A stretch of DNA of 64,000 nucleotides. It comes from Siphonodentalium dalli. Lineage: Eukaryota > Mollusca > Scaphopoda > Gadilida > Siphonodentaliidae. Positions 12,985 through 25,128 of the stretch are shown piece after piece (positions within the stretch are counted from its first letter, which is position 1; every line of letters begins with the position of its first letter). The notes below the pieces were generated by a model that searched no databases, was not told the origin of the DNA, and saw only the letters and a program-made list of their open reading frames with translations. The DNA lies in NCBI GenBank assembly GCA_032622095.1, contig CP136062.1, forward strand, positions 36,704,918-36,768,917, in the 5' to 3' direction. Both the position numbers and the translations under genes were made by a program.

Positions 12985-13653
12985 CCTGGCTGCCATCTTG
13001 GCTTCCACCCTGTATCCAGTTGATAAATTTGTATCATAGTGGGCCTGAATACCCACATATCATGATGGTTCATCTCAGTTCCGTCTCAAAGTTCTGCTCA
13101 TTTCCTTTCAATAATATGGCCAGAATCACAAAAGAGGTTCTCCGCAAAATTCCATACTGCAACTTTAAAATGAATTTGTCATGCCCCATAGGGAACTGGG
13201 ACAAATATAATAGAACGTATTTGTCAGTTAATTAACTAATAAGTAAAATAACCAAGTGAGTCACAATTTACTATCTTTTTCGGATAACGCAGAGAATAAT
13301 GTTCGGGATATGTTAACTTTTAACTTTTTACAAATTTGGTTGCCATTTTGGAAGCCATCTTCAGCATTTTAGTCATTAAACACAACAGTGTGACACACTT
13401 AAGATCGACCAAAACAATAAACACCTTTGATACCAAAGATAGTTGCATTTTACTTGAACAAATGGTCGAACCCTGAAACGTGAATTTTTGCCGATATTTA
13501 TGTCAAGTTTGTGAGAGGAAAATCCCATATTTCTGGTGATGTCAATGGTGACAATAGTAAAAATGATCCATGGTGCATCAGACATGTTAGCATGCAATGT
13601 ATATAATACAGATTAGTCAATTGTATACATCAACCACAACTTGTAAGCGATTG

Positions 13654-14350
13654 CAGGACACCCTGGGGCAATATTTACCATTTTCAATATTTTGGCGGCC
13701 ATTTTCGCAGCCATTTTGAGCCAAGGTAAGATTTTTGGTTCCAGAGAGTTGGAATATTCATAGATAATGATATGCCTCACTTACAATACAATGTTCTTTT
13801 CATTTCTTGTTGAAATATGACTAGAATCCCAATTGTGATTTTTTGTAAAATTTTGTACCGTGTTCTGTAAAATCGAATTTTTGAGGGATCAGAAGGAGCT
13901 AGGACACCATTAGTTGCACATTTAATTGCTCCAATGATCAGTTAATATACAAAACACTAAATAAAGTAATATTACTCAACCAGTTCCAAACAGCATGAAT
14001 TGATCTAGAAGATATTTGTGAAAAAATGTCATATTTTCAACTTTCGGCGCCATTTTGGAGGCCATATTAGATGGTGAGTTTCAATTTTGGCCCAAAAAAG
14101 TGTCATTATGTCTTAGCTTCACGAAAATATATACATTTGTATACATTTTACAAGATTTTCCCGCTATAATTTGCATAAAACTGACATAGGGTCTGGTCTG
14201 AAAAACGGCGGCCATGATGGCGCCATCTTGTCTGGAGTCTAAAAGGTCACTTTTTTTTCTTGATAACATTACTTAAACGTTGAAGGACATAATAAGGAAC
14301 AAAATAAATGGGTTGAAGTTAAGTCCCAGGGGGGTGCAAGGGTACCCCTA
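13654..14350. repeat. Diverged continuation of the right-arm outer repeat
   Basis: GCGGCCATTTT and GGCGCCATTTTGGAGGCCAT-like segments recur at about 13690, 14045 and 14205. They are followed by sequence recalling the outer part of the right foldback arm (TATGACTAGAATC, GTTAATATAC). These look like additional old units of the same family, but the similarity is low and was judged by eye. Confidence 0.4.
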
Positions 14351-16447
14351 TTAGCTCCCGGACTACAACAAAAAATGGAAAATTTAAGCATTTTAATGAC
14401 AATATTTTTATGTCACAATCGTAAGGCTGTATTTTTTACTCTTTTTTACAATTCGTTCCACTCTTTTTACAATGTGCTACTGCACCAAAAAAGGACTGTA
14501 CAATTAAGAACTTGCCATGATTGAACTAACAAATTAAGACTATTGTCGTTGTGTATGTTACAAGAATATTGGCGCATGATTGGTATGATATATATACATA
14601 AAATTGCATGTTTGTATTCCGGTTGTCAGTTTATCGGACGATTGTAATGGCGTAACTAAAAGCTTGGCATCGGGGACGTGGCTAGAATATCTAGCATTTA
14701 GACGGACCTCAATCTTTGCAAGAGAAATTTCCACCTGACACCGCCGACGGTTGGAAAATGTCCAACTGATGGCAAAAGTCGTTAGATCATGTCACGAATC
14801 TCTACTCTTTTCTACACGCGACACGTAGCCAGAGTAGAGATTCATGACAATGGTTCAGTGAGGGACCCAGACATAAGCTATCCAACTGTTGGAAATTTCC
14901 AGCCTATATAAGGTTTGAATATTTCCAACTGATGGCAATTTCATTAAAACAAATTGATCAAAAGTAGGATATATGCAAATGTTGTTTTAAAAACACCAAA
15001 TTCCCCATTATAAATTGTTGGAAAATAAAACTACAAGAACAATTTCAACCTATTTTTGGTGTGAAATTTCCAACAACTGTTGCGTCAGACATGCATTTCC
15101 AACTATTGAACATTTTTACCAGAGTCAGACCCCATCGCCAAGTCCCTGCTTGGCCTATCAAATGTCCTTCCGATATTACAGGAGTGTCAACTTTTCCACC
15201 AGTAATACACATGTTCTGTTAGACATACACATTCAAGTGTAACGTAAGGCGCTTTCCAAACATACACAATATTTTCCTATGCCATGATACGATTTGTTGC
15301 ACAGAAGAAAGAAATCTGCTTCAGCTTCATGGAGTGAATTCCTTAGTGACCACAGATTCAAGAATCACTATACGGTGTACAAATGGCTTCTTCCCCAAAG
15401 ACATCCATTGCACTCTTGAAAAACTCATATAGTTTGGAAATAATGTGTTTTCTGCCATTTTTAGTTTCCCCAACACTTCATTCTAGTATTATAAGATGCA
15501 AATTCTTGAAAAGCGTTGGTCCTTGCTGTAGATATTGTCTTTCCGTCATGAGAGCTCACAGGGTCACACAGAAGATATCGGCTTAACAGTTCCATTTAAT
15601 CACTGCATGTGAATGTGAATTTTACACCTGTTCAAGGAAGTTGTCTGACACCATTTGCTAATTTATTCAGAAACCAGCACATGGCAGTTCTCATATCACA
15701 GAATTGAACTTCTGATAGATAGTGCATGTGATGAACAGGATGTAGATCTGAAGTATCCTTGAAACATAGAACAAAACACTGTAATACGCATACATGTACA
15801 TGTAGATGTAACATAAAGCCTCGCAGACCTGATAAATGAAATCACCTACAACTTTTTTAGTTTGAACAGTAATTTTCTCTGTGCATGAGCACAAAATTAT
15901 TACAGTACTTGTGATGAGATCGCCGGTTTAAGGAACACAGAGAGCGATTAGTGAGACTTATAACAAAAATATAAGTCCTGATATATATTCATCCATGTTC
16001 AGAAATGTATAATTCTTTCACTCAAATGGCATTATTCTCAAACAAAAAGCAATGTTTTATTTCACTTTATATACATTCATTTATTTATTTATTCCCTCAT
16101 ATCTGCTCTAATATGATTATCTTTGGCTTCGGGGTAAAAAGATTTGATTTTGAAACCCACCCGTCAAAGCTCAGAGTGATCAGATATCAATGTTTGTAAT
16201 CATTTATTTTTCACCACCGGTACTTTTTATTGGACTGGTAAAAAGTAAACGAGAAGAAGTTCTCGCACCAAATTGCAGATGAAGATGGATAACATGGATA
16301 ACTCTAAAGTCAAGTGGCTTTTGTCTTATTTGTGCGTTAGATATTTGAAAATCCGGTCAAATTTTGTTGACCAAATTTGGTTAAATAAAAGTTTTTGGGA
16401 ATTTTATACTATAGTTGACTGTGGTTATCATCATTTTTGAGCAATTA
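14351..16447. other. Non-genic stretch; one hairpin of a dispersed family at 14786-14850
   Basis: TTTCCAACTGATGGCAA-like words recur around 14755-14940. At 14786-14850 ATCATGTCACGAATCTCTACTCT pairs with AGAGTAGAGATTCATGAC across a short loop. The same hairpin end recurs at 56566, 57062 and 63338. Minus-strand 15240-15700 has a faint protein-like look but is broken by stops and was not called. Confidence 0.4.
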
Positions 16448-18222
16448 GGGGGGAGGACAAGTGAACAATTTTTAACGGGGATTTCCATACAAATCTTCAG
16501 AGTAAAGTTACATAGTTCACAGGTTTTGGTAATTTTATATACCTGTTTCATGAGAATGCTATGACCATTCTATTAAATAAAAGAATAGGTGTCTAACTAA
16601 AATCAGGAATTTCCAGTGAGGAATTTGGAATTTCTTTCGTAGTGATACTATTTACCCTATCGACGTTAATTAACCGTTGCGCGTTCATACAGATATAATT
16701 AACACTAGCTTTACTTACAGTGTTCGTCTTAATAAAGATTCTTCCAAATATCAGAAAGGAAGAACAGATTTTTGCAAGCATTTACGATAACACTTATGTA
16801 GGTTGAATACGCGCGTGACACCAGATCTTAGTTCCCCTCAGTTCCCGTTAATTTGACCTCAACATAAATGGAACATACTAAAAGTTGTACTCCCGAGTCC
16901 GAAACCTGTAAAATGTGTAGTTGATAATTTCACTTTCGTTGATTGTCCTTACTATAATGCCAATAATGTTGATTTCTTTTTTTGTTTGTGAAAAGCTATG
17001 TCAATTACTACTAAAATAAAAGTAAAAAATAGTTTGTAAGTCTTATATTTATGTGATCCTTTTCAGGTCCTCTTAGGGTTTATAAGAGTTATCTATCATG
17101 GCAACGGGCTAACCTACAAGATAACCAACTGCCCCATTATGCGCAAATTTGTTTTAACTGTATATATAGTTACTCTTGCAGAAGTTGCAGTTATATCTCG
17201 TCGTTGATATTTGTAATGTTTATAAGTATGCAAAAATAATGGGAACTACTAAATAAAACGCACACTGAAAGGCGCAGACGGTCGTCTGATATGTCGGCGC
17301 GTTTCCAGGATAAATAACTCTAGAAAAACTTTCAAAGACCAAGCTTTTCGCCTAACTTCTATTATCAGTTACAATGAAAATACAAATAAAAAAGATAAAT
17401 GAGCCAAAATTACTGAAACATTTATATGGCTATGTTATAGATCCCAAACAAATATGACAAATTGAAATATATCAGTTCGTGGTAAGTTGTGCATAAAAAT
17501 ATATTTTTATAAGTACGTTCACGTACGAAGATTTAAAGAATTCAAGGTCAAGGTAAACAGCTCCATGCAAATTGGATTGTGAGAACTGGGTAATCGAACA
17601 GCCCAGGTATAGGCTCTGTGTAGCTAGTTCCCCAATCGAATACAAGTTAAGTAATGGCGACATATGTAACAGACGCACGTTTTTAACAAATTTACTTCTT
17701 CAAAATACACATTTCAAGGAACGATTGGTGTTCAAAGAAGGAAGTAATATATATCTTGATGTTGTGAACTATATATAAAGCGTGTGTGGTACATAAATTG
17801 CACAAGTGTGTACAAATAAATAATGTTTTTAAATTTCGTGATTTCTGCTACATAATTACTTTATTCAATAGAATGGTCATAGCATTTTCATGAAAAAGGC
17901 ATCTAAAACTACCAAAACCTGTGCATAGATCGCATACTTCTGAGTGTGACTTGAACCACTTGATGTCGTTTTGGAAACAACAGGTATTTATCTTGACGGT
18001 CCGCTTGTAACTTGTTCCATTATAATGCTGGTGTATTTATTTTTGAATTTTATATTGATTTTTGTTTTTTAATAATCTAATTTACCAAGCGGAACCGCCA
18101 GATAAATACCTGTTGTTTTAATTACAACACCAAATCACTCAGAAGTATATGCAACTCTGTAACTTCTGCTCAAGAGATTTGCATGGATATCCCCTTTCAA
18201 AATGGTTAACTTGACCCCCTCC
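16448..18222. mobile_element. 1.78-kb non-autonomous TIR element with TTA flanks
   Basis: The left end GGGGGGAGGACAAGTGAACA and the complement of the right end (GGAGGGGGTCAAGTTAACCA) form imperfect inverted repeats that continue through GGGGATTTCCAT-CAAATCT. TTA lies on both sides (16445-16447 and 18223-18225), the 3-bp duplication typical of PIF/Harbinger. More inverted repeats lie inside: about 16525-16583 against 17862-17925, and 17972-18007 against 18088-18121. There is no transposase frame. A shorter relative lies at about 60559. Confidence 0.65.
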
Positions 18223-18667
18223 TTAATCGATTCTGACTGAAGAACCTTTAAATACAATTGAAACTTCCACGTCGTCGCCCACTGTTTTGAGTTTTTTTAA
18301 TAAAACCTGGCAAGGTTGGTAGATAAGACGGCGATTGGCGGTACATTCTAACAAACTTTAGTCAAAGATTTACTCAACGGGAATTCGTGTGAGATTGATA
18401 AATCTGATTTAGAACTAGAAACTACAACGCTGAAACTTGTATATATCTCTATACTGAACACAACAACATAACTGGTTCTCAGAATTAGATGATACTTTCT
18501 GTACTCTAAATGTTCTGAATGTTCTACTCAAGGCTTGTCACATTGAACAGGTAGAATTTATGCCTCAATACTTGTCACGCATATCCATGACATATTTCAT
18601 GTACCTGAAATAGGTATGGGCGCCCAAATTTGCAAGTCCAAATTAACACTTTAACAAAAGATAAATT

Positions 18668-18790
18668 GAAATTTCATTATTTATACCGGTTGTTGATCAA
18701 TATCCATGGGAATGTATACACTTAGGCTAAGTGTATATATAAATTGCCATGGATAATGATCAACAACTGGTATAATTATGAAATTTCATA
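18668..18790. repeat. 123-bp near-palindrome (hairpin MITE or remnant)
   Basis: GAAATTTCAT-ATT-ATACCGGTTGTTGATCA-TATCCATGG on the left pairs with its complement on the right around ACACTTAGGCTAAGTGT at the centre. It could fold into a hairpin of about 55 bp with a few mismatches. Confidence 0.8.
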
Positions 18791-20651
18791 GTTTTAGTTT
18801 TCTTATCCACGACTCAGGGTTCATTTTGTAACCAGCAGGAACAACACTTATGTGCTATTGAGAAATATTAATTTTTAATACCCCATAATCTATTGGCACA
18901 TCATTGGCACAAAAACAGGTGTCCCTAAAATATTCCCTGATAGTAGAATTATAACATGTCTTTGATGAGAGGAGAGATTCATTGATTTCATTTTGCAAAA
19001 TTAGTTTTATAATATTTAAGTTTATATATAAACAAGTATTGCTCAAAGCCTGCAATACGCATGAATGGTACTATTTTTCGAGTCCTCAAAATTGGCTATG
19101 GAAATAAGCAATGCCGTGGGAAATGCCATTGGCAAAATGTTAAATCTAACATGCCACAGCATTAAATTAGCTGGAACATTTTTCCTAATTTCAAGGGCTG
19201 ATTTGTAGTGCGCTAATTTAAAACTGATAGAATAATAGTACAATTTAAAGAATTCGGCACAAACTGGAGGAAAATAAAGTGGTTTATCACATAACCCACA
19301 CAACCAACTCCATTATTATTGGTAAGACACACGTGTTATATTAGCGCGTGCGATGACATCACGCCATTATTTAAATGAATTGCGATTGTTGTATTCGATG
19401 AATATTTCGCGTTTATTTGATCATGTGATAAAAAGTATCTCAAACTCGTTCTATTTTATACGTAATTTATCAACCTCGTCCATTAAATTCTAGTTGAACT
19501 CGGTTGATAAATTTCGTATAAAATAGAAACTCATGTGAGATCATCTATTTGTATACTAATCAATACATGTACATATGTAACATACTCTCAGGTGCCAATA
19601 ATTATGATTGCCTGATAATCGTGATTGCAGGGATTTGAAATAAATTTGATAAATGGAAATTTCGCTCTATGTCTCAATGCCAAATAATAGTTATTGTTGG
19701 GAATTCCCAAAATTAATAACGAGAGTACGAAGTAACTTCAAGTTTATAAAGTTAGCTGCCTGTCGATGGTTATTGATGTCATTTTAGATTTACTTAATTT
19801 GAATGCATGTAAATGCCACCGAGACAAAATGCCATGCAGTATAGGCCAGTTTAAATTGTGCTTAGAGAACAAATCTATATTCAGCATCGATAAAGAACTG
19901 CAGATGCAGCTGCATGTACCAGTCTTGACCAGTATGCTCCAAATGCACAAATTCAATTACGCGAAATAGCCAAATTTAAAACTGAGTTAAATTTAATAAT
20001 GCGTTGATTTAAATATGAGCAAGGAATTATATAATAGTTGAAATCCAACTTCCAAGACAAAACTTAGTATTTCCCTTAAAGGCTCAAGTATTGTCATGTT
20101 GAACTTGAGGCTGTAACGTTGCCATCACCCTAGTGGTCATGGTGGAACCTGGCGATGACCAAGATTGAATCGTATGTGGAGAAATCGGGCCCGACAGTCA
20201 TGGATTGTTTCTTCACACGGTTGCAATGCCATCGCAGATGAGGATATCGTGAGTTGTTCTTAAGCCATGGTTAACCTCCTGATTGCTCCTGTGCGATATT
20301 TCACGTGACTGCAATTCCGTCCAAAGTAGAGGTTACAACGGATACGTTAGGATTTCGCATCTGAAATCAAACAGCACTTGATATTACTTACGGAAATCTT
20401 TCCACTCGCGATTGCATAGTAGATATCTGAACGTTCCCTAAGTTCTATGCCACACCATTGAATTTTCTATTGGACATTTTCCTAATTTTGAGTGCTGCAA
20501 ATTTTGTCGATCATTTTACCAAAATGTTTACTTAAGTCTCAACTGGTAATAAACTGTACTGAAGACTAGTGTATTATAATTTATTCCATACTTCCACAAA
20601 CGGATTATCACCATGAAATCCAATTTATCATCATCGTCGCCGGTGTGTTTT
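18791..20651. other. Non-genic stretch with a hairpin at 19448-19530
   Basis: At 19448-19530 GTTCTATTTTATACG-AATTTATCAACC pairs with GGTTGATAAATTTCGTATAAAATAGAAAC. The rest shows no exon, RNA gene or recognised repeat. The open frames present are short and compositionally random. Confidence 0.45.
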
Positions 20652-21060
20652 CTACGGTGGCTAGTTTAGGACATGGTAAAAAAAAGCTCGCACAGTCGAA
20701 CGTGCGAGCTCTTAGGTTCGAACGTGCGAGCTCTGACGTTCGAACGCGCGAGCCTTTACGTTTGAACGTGCGATCCCTTGTGTTCGAACGAACGAGCTCT
20801 TACGTTCAAACGTGCGAACTCTTGTGTGTGAACGTGCAAGCCTTTGCGTTCGAACGTGCGAACCGTTGCGTTCGAAAGTGCGAACTCTTACATGAGCCCG
20901 CACGTTCGAACGTAAGAGTTCGTACGTTCGAATGTAAGGGCTCGCACGTGTGAACGCAATAGCTTGCACATTCGAACGCAAGAGCTCCTACGTTCGAACG
21001 TGCGAGCTCTTGCGTTCGAAAGTAACGTTTGTTTACCATGTCCTAAACCAGCCATCGTAG
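20652..21060. mobile_element. 409-bp MITE carrying a strand-switching 22-bp tandem repeat
   Basis: The terminal repeats are CTACGGTGGCTAGTTTAGGA at the left and the complement of TCCTAAACCAGCCATCGTAG at the right, continuing through CATGGTAAA. Between them lie about 15 units of 22 bp. Units read TTCGAACGTGCGAGCTCTTACG on one side and, from about 20890, the reverse complement on the other. The core TTCGAA, GCGAGCTC and ACGT words are themselves palindromic. The 22-bp period keeps several frames open (products like VRTFERKS), which is an artefact. Confidence 0.8.
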
Positions 21061-21887
21061 TTTTCTAGCACTGAATATCATTAGTAAAGTTAACAACTTT
21101 CTCGACAATCAGTTTCCGGTTTGTCGATAAAACTTTTGGTCGCTGTTACAAACACCGACACAAAGCTGTGTTTATAAATTAATCATGGGTTGGAATCGCT
21201 TACTTTTGTGCAATATGTTTAGAGATTATCCAGGAACCCTAATCTATAACTCCCCTGGATAATACCTAAGCAAGAGCCCTAATAGTCAGTGGTTCCAATG
21301 TAGTGCACGGAACACAGATAGTGAGAAACTAGAATCAAGAATGCGATAGATGTTCAAGTTCAAGCTTGAATTTCGAAGTTTGCTGTTGGCGTGTTGCTGT
21401 TGTTAAATTAATGTTATATAGACTTTGAAGTTTGAGCCCGAGAAAGAGAGACTCATTATGGGTTAGGGTCAGTACTCTCTGACATGCTCACTCAATCACT
21501 CAATGCAGCCTGCATGCCAGGGTAGGAGTCAGTCTCAACTCTCGGCCTCACTCCGACTCAAGAGAGTGACACTGACAGTCTGCCATAGTTACAGTAATTA
21601 AGTATAATATTAATAACGCCTATCTCGCCTGAAATTGTTGACATTCGCGGAAAAACAAGCCCGACTATACTATCTCCGGCGATGCTGATCACTCACCTTG
21701 TATAATACTGTATGTAGGCAGGTTTGTATCGCACATCTCGTGTGTGCTAATTGGTAATTCGTGGAAATAATAATCTAAGGTGGCGATTTTCAGTTGTTTG
21801 AATAAAATTTTGCCTAACAACCGTATATGAGCAACGTTAATTATGTTTGGTTAAGATAAACGCGATCATCCAATCGCTACATACACG
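21061..21887. other. Non-genic stretch, possible promoter side of a gene
   Basis: No repeats or exons recognised. A CCAAT word lies at about 21869, just before the candidate first exon at 21888. This is weak evidence on its own. Confidence 0.25.
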
Positions 21888-21954
21888 ATGGGGAATCACG
21901 TGGTTTCGAAAATGGCAGAGGCGATAGAAAACACATCGAGAAATGAAGAAAAAG
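21888..21954 (+). CDS. Candidate host first coding exon with N-terminal Met-Gly-Asn
   Basis: ATG at 21888 opens a 22-codon frame beginning MGNHVVSKMAEAIEN. It runs into a consensus donor, AAAG|GTAATA, at 21954/21955, leaving phase 1. An N-terminal MGN would suit N-myristoylation. No downstream exon was recognised in the following kilobases and the protein family is unknown, so this is a weak first-exon call made on frame, purine-rich codons and splice site only. Confidence 0.3.
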
Positions 21955-22704
21955 GTAATAAATTAGGATATGACAGATTACATCGTATTTTAGCAGCTAC
22001 GAGCATATGCTACACTATTTTTCAAACTCACATTTGTTTGCTCAAACATTCTGACAAAAATTAGTCAGTCGAAGGATTTTCCGCGATGTGTTTACTGGTA
22101 TATTCCACGAACATTTTCTATTTTCATGCCTTTTCTCTGCTTGGACCAAAACTATTGTTACTTATGTTATGTTTATTGAAAGAAAGCACCCTTAGTGGCA
22201 ATATATTGAACCCTGCTTTTAAAAAATATATTTTGCCTTGTGAATCGTAGGATACTAGAGGATACCAAACGAGCCAACCGACTTACATCGGGTCACATTC
22301 GGGATTCGTCTTTCACCGCTAGGGGAAAGTACTTTAACTCTAATTCCCTCCGGTCAAACGATTTAAAGAATATTTCTCTGGGGGGGCGCGTTGTTAGCAA
22401 ACATTATGTTCATTAATATTGTTGTCCAGGGTGATTTTGCAGCTTTCACTTCAATATACCAATAACACGGGAAGGCTCGTGCAATAATTATAACTATTCA
22501 ATTGTTATGTTTATATATTTGAAACAATCTTAGAGAAATATAATCTTATTTATTGCGATCGTCATCGCGCTCGTGTATTGCGCGTTACGTTGATATGCAC
22601 TAATAGGAAATATTATTTAGTGTCGATTTGTTTTTGCTCCTTCAAAAATTGTCCGATGATTACTCTCCTTTGACAACTGGGGTATTTCCGTAAACCGGGT
22701 TTAA

Positions 22705-23096
22705 CCCTTTACCCAACAGAAGGGCCCTGTGCCAATGCATTCTCTTATATATGCGAGTCGACCATAGGTCGCCTCGCATATATAAGAGAATGCATTGGCT
22801 TAACACATTAATAATTATAAAATTGTTAAAGAATGTAAGAAAAAATGGTAAAAAGTGTTAAAAAAAGATTTTTTTTAGGCCAATTCATTCTCTTATATAT
22901 GCGAGGCGACCTATGGTCGACTCGCATATATAAGAGAATGCATTGGCACAGGGCATAACTATAACTATCACAATGTGGTCAATGAGCCGGTTCCAATGAT
23001 ATCCATATTTGTATGGTTCTATTGAGACAGACCGAAGATATTTTAGGCTGTTGAAGCTTTATTTGGCCGGTTTTGGCCGGTTTGTTGGGTAAAGGG
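22705..23096. mobile_element. 392-bp TTAA-flanked MITE whose subterminal arms are hairpins
   Basis: The outer TIR is CCCTTTACCCAACA, with TTAA on both sides (22701-22704, 23097-23100), as in piggyBac-type elements. Inside, 22724-22954 forms an inverted repeat of about 76 bp per arm. Each arm is itself a near-perfect 69-bp hairpin (22731-22799 and 22879-22947): GCCAATGCATTCTCTTATAT-ATGCGAG pairs with its complement, and the central CGACC-ATA-GGTCG extends the stem. The two hairpins differ by one base. Relatives occur at 27325-27395 and 52915-53089. Confidence 0.8.
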
Positions 23097-23100
23097 TTAA

Positions 23101-25124
23101 ATTAGAGTTGACGAATCCGGCCTCTCCACACGTATGCATATGTCGGTTATGTTGCAACATTGTCAGACGATATATGGTCATGTACAGTTCAACGCTGAAG
23201 AAATTATTGAAGTCGCGAAACCGTTTTCAACGTGAATGAATTAAATTTATTTATACTGCGTTGTTTTCTACAACATGTTGCAGACAACTACACGAGTTAC
23301 CTATGCATCTATTTGGACCTAGAAAGTCTGGAAAAAACTTGCCGAAGTTATAGCAATTTTCTGTTTCGTTCAAGTTTTGATAATTTGAAATGGAAAATCC
23401 GATAGAGATAAAAAGATATTGGTACAGTAAAATACCCCAAATTCTTGAAAAAAATGTACAACATGAATTTTATCCCCAAATGGTTATCAGTTGTAATCTA
23501 TTTAATGATATATCGATATGACAATTTCCACATATTTATGCAGTATGGTACCACACTACGCCCAAGATTGTTTTACTTCCTTGGGTGAGTTTATTGGGCC
23601 CCAGGTGCGTGATTGCAAAAGACAGGTTTATACCAGTTTCATATACGCCCATGCAATATGGTCCATGAAATGACTAGGAATATCGCCATATCAGTCTAAA
23701 TTATGTTTGCTCATTCCTGCATTAACATTGTTCTGTGCACACAGGTTAAACTTCGAGCTTCGATTCCCATCCGACATTGCGCGTATCATTCCATCGTGAA
23801 GGGGAACAACAACCAATAATTTCTCACAAATAATACATGGTATAAGATAAATAAAAGACATATATAGAAAGACCCACCCGGCGCGATCGTTCTTAGATGT
23901 TCCTGAGATTCCTTTGTTTCTGACATTGTGGGAACACAATGGCGGTGGAAAGGATGGTTTATCTGTTATGCTCTCAGAACTTAGAACTCTTGCATTTCGT
24001 CACATAATTCGCAAACAAGATAAGTTGTCAATTGAACCACACATAAATACAACGTTTCTAACACAACTATGTGGACCGAAAATGAGCTATATCTTATTTT
24101 TTGATGTCACCAATTATTACGCCATCTCAGAGTGTATATTGGCAAGCATATCTGGCACTGTCTTAGTGGGTGATGGACTAAATGTGTTTAAAACGTACTC
24201 GGTATTTGTGTATTTTGGATGAGTAAATTTGATTAAAAACGTACTCGGTATTTGTGTGCTTGTTTAGGGATTAAGGAAAGGGCCTTTCGGCCCTTTCGAC
24301 AATCCCGGGGCCAGCCACCCCAAACCACTCTCCTAAAAAAAAAATAGAAAAAAAGGTGTTTGTTTTAAAAATACGACACTGATATTTTGAAGCGATGAGG
24401 CCATTTAGGTCGAACCGTATATCGATGTCCTTATTGCATCAATGTTGTAATCGGAAAATAGTTTTGTGTGTCTTTCAAATGTCGGTATTCCACAATCAGG
24501 GGGATTGCTATCGGAATTATGTACTTTGAATTACAAGTTCATTCGTAGCCGTGGTTTACCTATTGAGAAAATATGAAAATCTAAGATTTGCATTGGAGTA
24601 GCCTAACATATAAAATGCGCGCTCATTGGGAAAACGCAATCACTCTGGCAAGATGGGAGACAATACTGTTATCGAAATCCGTGATGTATGCAAACGTTAT
24701 TATATCGCGTTTAAATTAGCATAATATTACATATCACACACATGCATCTGGTAATCGGTAAACATCCTATGTTCATGAATTGGCATGGAATACATTATTA
24801 TGAACAAGGCAAAAGATACGTTCAGGTTATCGCCTTATTGTTTAATACGAGAACTTGATGCGCGATCGTCAATGGGTGGGCGACTGTGATTATATTGTGA
24901 AGGTCGACCTGGTAGATTTTTCATGACGATAGCAAGGAGATGTCACATAAACTCTCTTCCATACTAGCTGTCATTCAGTATCGTTATTGGGGCACTGATC
25001 GTCATGATGCTAGCGCCTCTTATCGTCTGATGAAATGAACAAAATGAAAATGAAACGTTCAACGAAGAAGCGTCTCACCGCGAGGAACATTCTGAAATTC
25101 GCGGTGGCGATGAAGAGGGCAATC
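23101..25124. other. Non-genic stretch with small repeats
   Basis: A direct repeat AAAACGTACTCGGTATTTGT occurs near 24189 and near 24235. A GC-rich hairpin, GAAAGGGCC-TTTC-GGCCCTTTC, lies at 24276-24297. A 102-codon plus frame at 23914-24222 has no recognisable domain, and its end coincides with the direct repeat. I do not consider it a supported gene. Confidence 0.4.
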
Positions 25125-25128
25125 TTAA

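Larger units (their letters stand above)
9878..13653. mobile_element. Foldback-like element: 3.8-kb inverted repeat with minisatellite arms
   Basis: The sequence starting CAATCGCTTACAAGTTGTGG at 9878 reappears inverted, ending at 13653. The inversion continues inward through CATGGTGCACCAT-type sequence, AAGATGGCTTCCAAAATGGC and the minisatellite to a central 20-bp pair, GGGTGGCTATCGCTTTCCAC (12223-12242) and its complement (12332-12351), leaving an 89-bp loop. The arms are unequal (about 2,365 and 1,322 bp) because the left minisatellite is longer. Long inverted arms made of subrepeats around a short centre are the architecture of Foldback-type DNA transposons. No transposase and no clear target duplication are visible, so the class assignment is inference. 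Confidence 0.7.

Noticed and set aside
15240-15700. Possible minus-strand transposase remnant
   Set aside because: Only short protein-like pieces interrupted by stops in each frame, with no motif I could defend.
20645-21039. Overlapping plus and minus frames with repeated VRTFERKS-type peptides
   Set aside because: The 22-bp array keeps several frames open on both strands, and the same peptide appears in each. Repeat artefact.
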